From: Hungatella sp. | GTDB lineage: Bacteria; Bacillota; Clostridia; Lachnospirales; Lachnospiraceae | Direction: 5' to 3' | Assembly (NCBI GenBank): GCA_009712635.1 | Contig: WASS01000026.1 | Span: 62,001 to 126,000, forward strand | DNA length: 64,000 nucleotides | Shown: positions 27,393 through 34,377 of the stretch, piece after piece | How positions within the stretch are numbered: the stretch's first letter is position 1 | Layout: each line of letters starts with the position of its first letter | Position numbers and translations under genes: made by a program | Notes under the pieces: generated by a model | The model's database searches: none | Seen by the model: only the letters and a program-made list of their open reading frames with translations | Told to the model about the DNA's origin: nothing

Positions 27393-28302
27393 TCAAAGAG
27401 AAATAGAATTAATATCATATTTACCAGATTATTTAAGAGGAATCCGAGAGTTTAATGAGATAGGCGGAGCTGAAGAAAATGAGTTGAGGCAGCTGTATTC
27501 AAACATTGGAATCCTATGGAATAACAGTTTTATAGTATCCTCGGATTATCAGGGAATAAAGAAATGGGAGTCATTGTTAGGAATCAAAGGGGATGCGTCA
27601 CTTTCTCTTGAAGAAAGAAGAAACATTGTATTAGCAAACTGGAATTATCAGCTCCCCTATACCCAAAGAAAGTTAATGGAGCAGTTAACACCCCTTCTTG
27701 GTGACAGCTATGAAATCTACGTGGATAGTCTTAAAAGCAATTTAAAAATTGTAGTAAAAGAGTATTCTCTGGTCATTGTGGAAAGCATTCGGGATATGGT
27801 AGGAAGAATAATACCAGCAAATCTGGAAGCAGAATATTGCAGTAAATACCAGGGAAATTATCATGCAAACAGTTCTTTCTTTAACAGCATAACTATTCGT
27901 ACTGTTTATTTTCCTCGATATAATCTGGCGCATTTGAATCTGGATCGTAATTGGATTTTGAATGGGGACAATAAATTAAACGGATACAATGATGAAAGTC
28001 CCATTGACTTTTATCCTGTGGGAACCAGGGTTTGTGCAGAAATACAGCATCCCTATAAACGGGAAGAGCAGTTGCGTATATCGGTTGGCGTACCAAGGCA
28101 GTTGTTTTCAGATAATGAAATAATTGTAGTACAAACAGAATTAAAAAATGATTCTAAAATAAAAGAAATAATGAGTTATAGTTTCAATGCAATGGAATAT
28201 ATGACGGTAGGTCCTGTCTGCATTACAAACAGGAATGTGTTGGATAATGAATGGGCATTGGACGGTAATCGTAACTTAAATGGCGGTTTAACTATTTTAT
28301 AG
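27385..28302 (+). CDS. DUF2313-type tail protein (XkdU-like)
   Basis: This protein of about 305 residues follows the J-like gene, as XkdU/gpI does, and carries LISYLPDYLRGIREFNEI at its N terminus. The second half (~170-300) contains repeated NRNW-LNGDN-LNG motifs (LDRNWILNGDNKLNGY and NEWALDGNRNLNGG), probably fibre-attachment hairpins. I placed the start at the ATG at 27385, which has GAGGTG at good spacing; a GTG at 27376 is possible. It links wedge and fibre. Confidence 0.82.
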   Translation: MLNQREIELISYLPDYLRGIREFNEIGGAEENELRQLYSNIGILWNNSFIVSSDYQGIKKWESLLGIKGDASLSLEERRNIVLANWNYQLPYTQRKLMEQLTPLLGDSYEIYVDSLKSNLKIVVKEYSLVIVESIRDMVGRIIPANLEAEYCSKYQGNYHANSSFFNSITIRTVYFPRYNLAHLNLDRNWILNGDNKLNGYNDESPIDFYPVGTRVCAEIQHPYKREEQLRISVGVPRQLFSDNEIIVVQTELKNDSKIKEIMSYSFNAMEYMTVGPVCITNRNVLDNEWALDGNRNLNGGLTIL

Positions 28303-28316
28303 GAAAGGGAAAATAT

Positions 28317-28712
28317 ATGGCAGACATTACAAATGGAGTTATTACAGTAACAGGGAGAAAGAAATTTTGCAAAGCTCATGCAGGAGATATGGCTCTTCCC
28401 ATTATTACTCATATGGCGTGGGGAGACGGGGGCGTAAATGAAGAGGGGAAGCCAAAGGCGGCTTCTGGAGGTGAAGTTGCTCTTTATCATGAACTTTTAA
28501 AAAAGAAAGTAGAGGCTCACACTTATGTTAACAATGAGGAGACTGCATGCCGTTACACGGCCACATTGGAAAAAGGAGAATTAACTGGAAGTGAAATATC
28601 CGAAATGGGATTGTTTGATGCAGAAGGAGATTTGATTGCATATCGAACCTTTATGCGAAAAGGGAAAGATGCAGATATTCCTCAGATCTATGATATGGAT
28701 GAAATTTTTTAA
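28317..28712 (+). CDS. tail fibre/collar adaptor protein
   Basis: This 131-residue protein has HMAWGDGGV followed by a proline- and alanine-rich stretch and TGSEISEMGLFDAEGDLIAYRTF, a pattern shared with the N-terminal attachment domains of tail fibre proteins (DUF3751-like). Here it is encoded as a separate small protein, so it probably acts as an adaptor between the baseplate and the receptor-binding protein. A good ribosome binding site is present. Confidence 0.75.
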   Translation: MADITNGVITVTGRKKFCKAHAGDMALPIITHMAWGDGGVNEEGKPKAASGGEVALYHELLKKKVEAHTYVNNEETACRYTATLEKGELTGSEISEMGLFDAEGDLIAYRTFMRKGKDADIPQIYDMDEIF

Positions 28713-28724
28713 GGAGGTTTAACA

Positions 28725-29159
28725 ATGGCATTTTGTGATGTAAAGAATCCGCCGGTATATACGGCAGAAATTCGTAAATGGGATAGAGATACACTGGCAG
28801 ATGGCCAGGAAATGGCGGTTGAGATTGAACAGCTTTTTAATAATACTTTTTATAATAAGATGGTTCAGGAGCAGCATGAGAGACCAGTGGAGATTATTCT
28901 CCCTGCCTCTGGCTGGAGCAGTTTCGCACCCTACAGTCAAAAAGTTATGGTAACAGGTGTTAAAGCGTCGGATAATCCGATACTAAGTCCTTGCACTCCC
29001 AAAACCCTTAACCCGGAAATAACTAAGCTTAGACGCAAACTAACAGCCATGATAACAGATGGAGAAACAGAAGATAATTATGTAACATTTTATTGCTGTG
29101 AAAAAAAACCTACAGAAGATTTTTCTGTAATTTTGAGGGGAGTGAGTACAAATGGGTAA
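28725..29159 (+). CDS. tail fibre-associated protein with a fibre-type beta domain
   Basis: The 144-residue protein contains ILPASGWSSFAPYSQKVMVTGV, a segment common in Firmicute tail-fibre C-terminal domains. The N-terminal part, ending near residue 50 in NNTFYNKMVQEQHER, is helical. It overlaps the receptor-binding gene by 8 bases. It could be a fibre shaft or a structural partner of the glycine-rich protein. Precise role unknown. Confidence 0.65.
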   Translation: MAFCDVKNPPVYTAEIRKWDRDTLADGQEMAVEIEQLFNNTFYNKMVQEQHERPVEIILPASGWSSFAPYSQKVMVTGVKASDNPILSPCTPKTLNPEITKLRRKLTAMITDGETEDNYVTFYCCEKKPTEDFSVILRGVSTNG

Positions 29160-30675
29160 AGTAATTATGCCGGTAGGCAGCGGGGCAGGCAGTGGATCAG
29201 ATGAATGTAGTTCAACAAGAGCAGAGGTTTTGAAGGGGTATACTGCTATTACCTCTGATTCGGATGATGAATCTTTGGAAGGAACCTTAGAATTGACGGG
29301 AGATGCTTCAGATAGTCAGGTTCTAGCAGGAAAAACTTATTATAATACAAACCCGAAAAATAAAAGAGTGGGGAGCATGGTAAATCAGGGGGCAGTCAGT
29401 CAGACGATTAATGCAGGAGAAAGTTATACAATTCCTTCTGGTTATCATAATGGTACAGGAAAGATTGTTGCTTCTAGTCTAGTAAATCAAACTGAAGGCA
29501 CTGCTACGGCAACTCAGATTTTAAATGGCCAGACAGCATGGGTAAATGGAAATAAAATTGTAGGTTCTATGGCGATACAAAGCATTCTGTCTTTTAATGC
29601 TGCCGTGTACTCGTCCACGGCTGTTATGTTTAAGTGGAAGAATCCTGAAAAAGGACCATTTTCAGGGGTAATCATTGTAGGGAAAAAAGACTCATATCCG
29701 ACGAGTGTAAAAGATGGCTATATTTATTATAAAGGATATGGAAACAATGCAAATGCTTCAGCTGAGTCATCTATCTTGATATCAAATTTTGAAGGAGGTA
29801 TCAATTATTATTTCCGAATTTATACATATGTTGTTAAAGAGAATAATGAGTGGATATCTACAACAAGCCTTATATCAACTGCATCTACTTTAAAAGGTCA
29901 ACAAACATTCACTTATTCTGGAACATTTACAGTTCCGGCAAGCGTTCGAAGTATTGATGGATTTTGTGTTGGTGGAGGTGGGAGTGGAGGCACTGGTGGC
30001 GGATTTGTTAACACACCAGTAGCCATTCAAGTTGGCGGTGGTGGTGGTGGCGGATTTGCGAAGACATTTAAAGGATTATCAGTAACTCCAGGAGAAATTT
30101 TATCTATCAATATTGGTGCAGGTGGAAATTCGGTAGGGGGATATAAAATAGAAGATTTATATAAGGATGGAAACAGTGGAGGAGAATCAAATATTAAAAG
30201 GGGAAATGCTACATTGGTTTCTGCATTAGGAGGAAATGGCGGTAGAAATGGTGGTTGGAATCCTTATGGTGGAAGCGGTGGTTCAGGAGGAGGTGGAGGA
30301 CTTGATCTGAATACTAAAAGTTCCTATAAAGGAGGAAATGGAGGTTCAAATGGAGGTAATGGAGAGAACGGGTTAGCAAATTATAGAAGTGATGCAACGG
30401 ATGCCACTGGTGGAAAAGGACAAGGAGTCACGACTAAAGCTTTCAATGAATCAGCAGCGACTGTTTATTCAGGAGGAGGAGGTGGTGGTTCCTATGGGAA
30501 TTTTATATCTACAGGAGGAACTGGTGGAGGAGGGGCCGGAGCAAAGGCTTATAACAATAATTTGACAATTGCAGAATCTGGAAAGGCAAATACTGGAGGT
30601 GGTGGAGGCGGTACTTTATATGGTCCATCAGGAAGTGGTGGTTCCGGTATTGTTATTATTAGATGGGGATATTAA
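29152..30675 (+). CDS. glycine-rich receptor-binding tail protein
   Basis: This 507-residue protein probably decides which cells the tail binds. Residues 1-~165 carry fibre-type repeats (GKTYYNTNP, LNGQTAWVNGNKIVGSM). Residues ~170-265 look like a fibronectin-type beta domain. The C-terminal ~240 residues are a glycine-rich sandwich with many GGGGG and GGSGG runs, and the chain ends GSGGSGIVIIRWGY. Such an ending is familiar from polyglycine adhesin domains of the phage S16 gp38 kind. No signal peptide is present, as expected for a particle component. Confidence 0.8.
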   Translation: MGKVIMPVGSGAGSGSDECSSTRAEVLKGYTAITSDSDDESLEGTLELTGDASDSQVLAGKTYYNTNPKNKRVGSMVNQGAVSQTINAGESYTIPSGYHNGTGKIVASSLVNQTEGTATATQILNGQTAWVNGNKIVGSMAIQSILSFNAAVYSSTAVMFKWKNPEKGPFSGVIIVGKKDSYPTSVKDGYIYYKGYGNNANASAESSILISNFEGGINYYFRIYTYVVKENNEWISTTSLISTASTLKGQQTFTYSGTFTVPASVRSIDGFCVGGGGSGGTGGGFVNTPVAIQVGGGGGGGFAKTFKGLSVTPGEILSINIGAGGNSVGGYKIEDLYKDGNSGGESNIKRGNATLVSALGGNGGRNGGWNPYGGSGGSGGGGGLDLNTKSSYKGGNGGSNGGNGENGLANYRSDATDATGGKGQGVTTKAFNESAATVYSGGGGGGSYGNFISTGGTGGGGAGAKAYNNNLTIAESGKANTGGGGGGTLYGPSGSGGSGIVIIRWGY

Positions 30676-30692
30676 TTAAGGAGGATTATGAA

Positions 30693-31040
30693 ATGATTGT
30701 TCATCAGGTATTTGCGCAGATATATGAAGGAGAAATAAAAAATATTATAGTGTGCGATAATTATGAATTAGCAAATTGGCTTACGCGTTCTTCATATGGT
30801 AATGAATCATTAGCCATTGATTGTCTTCATTATCCATGTACAGTAGGAGACAAATATCGTGAAAATAGGTTTTATCGTGTACAGGAAGATGGGAAAGAAG
30901 TTGAGCTTTTAGCGTTGCCAAGTGAGGAGCAGGAAATTCAGAACATTAAAAAAAGCAATATTGAATTATATGAATATCAGATTGAATTAGATTATCTAAT
31001 TTCATGCAGAGATTTAGCTATTAATGGAGGAGAACTATGA
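30693..31040 (+). CDS. small protein after the receptor-binding gene, unknown function
   Basis: The protein of 115 residues begins MIVHQVFAQIYEG and has CDNYELANWLTRSSYGNES and a GDKYRENRFYRV segment, which I recall from small proteins downstream of Firmicute tail fibres. The C terminus is a charged helix. The ATG at 30693 is preferred because AAGGAGG (30678-30684) lies 8 bases upstream. A chaperone or attachment role for the fibre is possible but not shown. Confidence 0.65.
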   Translation: MIVHQVFAQIYEGEIKNIIVCDNYELANWLTRSSYGNESLAIDCLHYPCTVGDKYRENRFYRVQEDGKEVELLALPSEEQEIQNIKKSNIELYEYQIELDYLISCRDLAINGGEL

Positions 31041-31204
31041 CGTATTCAATAATAAAAAAGGTGATTGATAATAATAAAAATATAATGGTAGAAGAAGAAT
31101 GGAAAAGATTTGTACAAGATATAACAAAAAAGTTAGATATATTTCTTCTTAACAGTAGAATTACAGAAGAGCAGTACAATGAACTATTAAAAATTTTATA
31201 TTAA
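31037..31204 (+). CDS. very small tail-module protein (weakly XkdX-like)
   Basis: This 55-residue frame overlaps the previous stop (ATGA) and carries GGAGGAGAAC as a ribosome binding site. It is lysine- and isoleucine-rich and ends in RITEEQYNELLKILY; the ITEEQY pattern is reminiscent of XkdX proteins. The coding case rests on overlap, ribosome binding site and position. Confidence 0.5.
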   Translation: MTYSIIKKVIDNNKNIMVEEEWKRFVQDITKKLDIFLLNSRITEEQYNELLKILY

Positions 31205-31265
31205 ACTATTTAAAAATTGATTTTGAGAAGTACTAAAAAAATTAGAATGTGAGAGGAATAAATAA

Positions 31266-31694
31266 ATGGAAAAAATATTAGAACTGTTTTATTTGGCATG
31301 GAATAGTTCAATTATTAAACTGGTTATATTAGCAGTTGTTATGGATACATGCTTTGGTTGCATCCGGGCTATAAAAGAACACGAATTTAATAGTTGCTTC
31401 GGTATAGATGGAGCAATTCGAAAAATCTCAATGTTAGCTTCTTTGGCGTTTTTATTGGTTCTAGACAAAATTGTTCATCTAAATTTAATAGGCTTTATTC
31501 CAGACACGATAAGAACTGTTTTTCCTGTTGATACGATAGGGGTAGCTGAATTTTTCGGTTTATTATATATCGCATATGAATTGGTTAGTATACTTAAAAA
31601 CATGTCTTTATGTGGTTTGCCGGTAAAACATCTTTGGAAGACAATTAAAAAATTTCTGTTACAGTACACAGACGAACTTCCTGATCGCACATAA
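31266..31694 (+). CDS. phage holin (TcdE/Phage_holin_4 type)
   Basis: The 142-residue protein has three hydrophobic helices (about residues 15-30, 50-68, 85-110). It carries the family segments MDTCFGCIRAIKE and GIDGAIRKISML and a charged C-terminal tail. It should form lesions in the producing cell's membrane so that the lysin can reach the wall and release the tails. It lies before the amidase gene, as lysis cassettes usually do. Confidence 0.88.
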   Translation: MEKILELFYLAWNSSIIKLVILAVVMDTCFGCIRAIKEHEFNSCFGIDGAIRKISMLASLAFLLVLDKIVHLNLIGFIPDTIRTVFPVDTIGVAEFFGLLYIAYELVSILKNMSLCGLPVKHLWKTIKKFLLQYTDELPDRT

Positions 31695-31823
31695 ATAGTG
31701 ACATATATCGACAGAAAACCTTAGTGAAATATTACTAAATTTATATTTCTTACTTTGACTTAAGTACCGAACTTTTATTTTCCTTTCTTCATATGATAAA
31801 TAGAAAGGGACAAGGTGATATCT

Positions 31824-31979
31824 ATGGTAAAAAGCGAATCAACCAAAGACATGAGCAACATTGAACTACTTGGAATACAGGAAAATCTAAAAAATTCCGA
31901 TCATACAGAAATTGAACGTTTCCGGGAATCCTTTGATGCAGATGACATGGGATTCTCGGGAAGAAGGGAGGGGATTTAA
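31824..31979 (+). CDS. small acidic protein of the lysis cassette, unknown function
   Basis: This 51-residue frame follows an AAGGTGATATCT leader and ends on the base before the amidase GTG start. The product is hydrophilic and acidic (NIELLGIQENLKNSD; ESFDADDMGFSG) with no membrane segment. It could be a co-translational leader for the lysin. It is not recognised. Confidence 0.5.
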   Translation: MVKSESTKDMSNIELLGIQENLKNSDHTEIERFRESFDADDMGFSGRREGI

Positions 31980-32810
31980 GTGGAAATAAACAAACTTCTA
32001 ACCCCATATAACTACAGCAACGGCGAGTTAAACCGTATTAAATATATCGTCATTCATTATGTAGGAGCGCTGGGAGGGGCAGAAGCAAACTGCAAATACT
32101 ATGCCTCCCAGTACGTAGGCGCCAGCGCCCACTACTTTGTAGGCTTTTCCGGAGAAATCTGGCAGTCCGTTGAAGACAAAAACATCGCATGGCATTGCGG
32201 AGCCAAGACCTATATTCATCCGGAATGCCGCAACAGCAACAGCATTGGTATCGAGCTGTGTGTCAGAAACAAAGGCAGCCAGTCTGACACAAGCAGAGAC
32301 TGGTATTTTGAAGACGCAACCGTCGCTTCAGCAAAGAAACTGACTAAGCAGCTAATGGAACAATACGGAATCAGAGAAGATCACGTAATCCGTCATTACG
32401 ATGTGACCGGTAAAATCTGCCCAAATCCTTATGTATACAACAACACCATTCACACCTGGGAAGATTTTAAAGATTCTCTTTTATCCGCAGCAGAAGTAAA
32501 ATCCGGCTGGGTGGAAGATGAAAACGGATGGAGATTTTATTTAGGGAATACAGGAGATTATGTGAAAAATGACTGGTATCAGGATGGAGATACCTGGTAC
32601 TGGTTTGATGAAGCCGGATATATGGTGAAAGATACCTGGAAAACCGGAAGTGACGGAAAGTGGTATTATTTAGACAGTGCCGGTAAAATGGCAAAAGACC
32701 AGTGGATAATCTGGAAAAATGAACTTTACCGCCTGACAGCTGACGGCAGTATGTATGAGGGTGAGCTTCACTTAAAGTCAGACCAAAACGGCGCGCTTCA
32801 AATCCAATAA
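31980..32810 (+). CDS. N-acetylmuramoyl-L-alanine amidase with wall-binding repeats (endolysin)
   Basis: The protein has 276 residues. The first ~155 form an Amidase_2 zinc domain (VIHYVGALGG near residue 20, AHYFVG, and RHYDVTGKICPNP near residue 137). Three or more choline-binding-type repeats follow (GWVEDENGWRFYLG; DGDTWYWFDEAGYM; DGKWYYLDSAGKM). It should cleave the stem peptide from glycan at lysis. The GTG start at 31980 has GGGAGGGG just upstream. Position after the holin supports a role in particle release. Confidence 0.92.
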   Translation: MEINKLLTPYNYSNGELNRIKYIVIHYVGALGGAEANCKYYASQYVGASAHYFVGFSGEIWQSVEDKNIAWHCGAKTYIHPECRNSNSIGIELCVRNKGSQSDTSRDWYFEDATVASAKKLTKQLMEQYGIREDHVIRHYDVTGKICPNPYVYNNTIHTWEDFKDSLLSAAEVKSGWVEDENGWRFYLGNTGDYVKNDWYQDGDTWYWFDEAGYMVKDTWKTGSDGKWYYLDSAGKMAKDQWIIWKNELYRLTADGSMYEGELHLKSDQNGALQIQ

Positions 32811-32815
32811 GAACC

Positions 32816-32846
32816 TGGCGGGATTCAGTGAAATGAGATCCCGCCA
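32816..32846. repeat. 9-bp perfect inverted repeat after the amidase gene
   Basis: TGGCGGGAT (32816-32824) pairs exactly with ATCCCGCCA (32838-32846). No T-run follows on the + strand, so it is either a weak terminator of the tail transcript or a boundary palindrome. Confidence 0.6.
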
Positions 32847-32850
32847 AACC

Positions 32851-32886
32851 AAAAAATCCCATTCAGCGGGTTAGTCTGAATGGGAT
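32851..32886 (-). terminator. intrinsic terminator of rpsT
   Basis: An 11-bp perfect stem (32856-32866 with 32876-32886) is followed on the minus strand by TTTTTT (complement of 32851-32856). It also shields rpsT from tail-module transcription arriving from the other side. Confidence 0.85.
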
Positions 32887-32902
32887 AAATATCGTTTATG
32901 AA

Positions 32903-33166
32903 TTAAGCCATTGCGTTAACAGCTTTAGAGATTCTGGATACTTTTCTGGAAGCGTTATTCTTATGATATACGCCTTTAGTAGCAGCTTTGTCGATCTCTG
33001 TAATAGCACTTACTAATAATGCCTGGGCAGCAGCCTTGTCACCGGCAGTAATAGCAGATTCCACTTTCTTAATGGATGTTTTCACTTTGGATCTGATCGC
33101 TTTGTTTCTAGCAGCCTTAGTTTCGTTAACTAAGATTCTTTTCTTTGCAGATTTAATGTTAGCCAA
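32903..33166 (-). CDS. rpsT: 30S ribosomal protein S20
   Basis: This primary 16S rRNA-binding protein begins ANIKSAKKRILVNETKAARN and is rich in lysine and alanine throughout. The start is the TTG at 33166, which lies 7 bases after GGAGGT and yields the standard 87-residue protein. An upstream TTG at 33181 would prepend MEVYR and coincide with the ribosome binding site, so it is rejected. It is convergent with the tail module. Confidence 0.96.
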   Translation of the reverse strand: MANIKSAKKRILVNETKAARNKAIRSKVKTSIKKVESAITAGDKAAAQALLVSAITEIDKAATKGVYHKNNASRKVSRISKAVNAMA

Positions 33167-33257
33167 TCTGTACACCTCCAATAAAATGTAATATGATTTA
33201 TTCTTTGTTTTGCATCAAAGCCTGGACACGGACAGTTCAATGTAAACATACTTTTAT

Positions 33258-33286
33258 ATTCTAGCTAATTTCAGTACATATGTCAA
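33258..33286 (-). promoter_or_regulatory. sigma-A-type promoter of rpsT
   Basis: On the minus strand TTGACA (33281-33286) and TAGAAT (33258-33263) are 17 bases apart, giving a leader of about 85 bases before the TTG start. S20 leaders are often autoregulated; no specific structure was resolved here. Confidence 0.8.
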
Positions 33287-33344
33287 TACATAATTCCTGC
33301 TTTTTTGCAGAAAATACCTTAGAAATGCTGGAAAGGAGGAAGAA

Positions 33345-34322
33345 ATGGAAAACACATTTGAAGTACGTACAGACCTTGCAGTTGAAGAAAAAGAAAGTTT
33401 TCCTGGTGACGGCGGAGAAATATCAGGAGTATCATTAAGGGAATGGCATCGGGCTGACAGCCGGATTAAAATGACAGAGGTAAAAATTCTTGATGAAAAA
33501 GGGTCTAAAGCCATGGGAAAACCCATTGGAACCTATATTACCCTGGAGGCAGACCAGCTGTCTTTAAAAGATGAGGATTATCACAGAGAGGTGTCTAAGG
33601 AACTCTCAATCCAGATTTCCAAGCTGCTGGAAGGAAAAGATTATACAAAACCCAATTTTCATGTATTGGTGGCAGGACTTGGTAACTCTTCTGTAACTCC
33701 CGATTCTCTGGGACCAAGAGTTCTTAATAATCTCCAGGTTACCAGACATTTAAAGGTTCAGTATGGAGACGATTTCTGGCGTGGAAAACCCATGCCTGTG
33801 ATCAGTGGGATTGCACCAGGCGTTATGGCTCAGACCGGAATGGAAACAGCCGAGATTTTAAAAGGTATTATTAAAGAAACAAAGCCCGATCTCATTATTG
33901 CAATTGATGCTCTGGCTGCAAGAAGCGTAAAACGTCTTGGGACAACCATACAGCTTACCGATACCGGAATCCACCCAGGTTCCGGAGTGGGCAATCACCG
34001 TAACAGCTTAACAAAAGAAAGCTTAGGGGTACCGGTCATGGCAATTGGCGTACCTACTGTTGTAGGGGCTGCTGCAATTGTTCATGATACAGTGACAACC
34101 TTAATCCGGGCACTGTCAGAAAATATGGAAACCAAAGGAATGGGAGATTTTATGGAAAATCTTAATTCTGATGAACAGTATGATCTGATACGGGAACTTT
34201 TAGAGCCAGAATTCGGACCGCTTTATGTAACCCCTCCAGATATTGACGAAACTGTGAAAGAATTAAGCTTTACCATCTCCGAGGGTATCCACATGACCTT
34301 TTTGGGACAGGAAGTTTCGTAG
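33345..34322 (+). CDS. gpr: germination protease GPR (spore endopeptidase, family A25)
   Basis: GPR degrades small acid-soluble spore proteins during germination. It is made as a zymogen in the forespore. The N terminus holds VRTDLAVEEKE, the pro-region cleavage zone, and the core shows VLVAGLGNSSVTPDSLGPRV and SGIAPGVMAQTGMET (partly quoted). The 325-residue length is normal. GGAAAGGAGG provides ribosome binding. It shows that the host forms spores. Confidence 0.95.
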   Translation: MENTFEVRTDLAVEEKESFPGDGGEISGVSLREWHRADSRIKMTEVKILDEKGSKAMGKPIGTYITLEADQLSLKDEDYHREVSKELSIQISKLLEGKDYTKPNFHVLVAGLGNSSVTPDSLGPRVLNNLQVTRHLKVQYGDDFWRGKPMPVISGIAPGVMAQTGMETAEILKGIIKETKPDLIIAIDALAARSVKRLGTTIQLTDTGIHPGSGVGNHRNSLTKESLGVPVMAIGVPTVVGAAAIVHDTVTTLIRALSENMETKGMGDFMENLNSDEQYDLIRELLEPEFGPLYVTPPDIDETVKELSFTISEGIHMTFLGQEVS

Positions 34323-34332
34323 TAAACAGCCA

Positions 34333-34372
34333 CCTTTCTGCATAGTATATTATAATCAAGAATGCAGGAAGG
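34333..34372 (+). promoter_or_regulatory. hairpin overlapping the spoIIP ribosome binding site
   Basis: CCTTTCTGCAT (34333-34343) pairs with ATGCAGGAAGG (34362-34372), 11 bp with one G-T pair. The GGAAGG used as Shine-Dalgarno for spoIIP lies in the 3' arm, so the structure could mask it, or it could be a weak terminator after gpr. Confidence 0.5.
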
Positions 34373-34377
34373 CGGCT

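Noticed and set aside
17047-32810. Reading the block as a complete or decaying prophage
   Set aside because: No integrase, terminase, portal, capsid or replication genes and no attachment repeats were seen, while every tail gene is intact.
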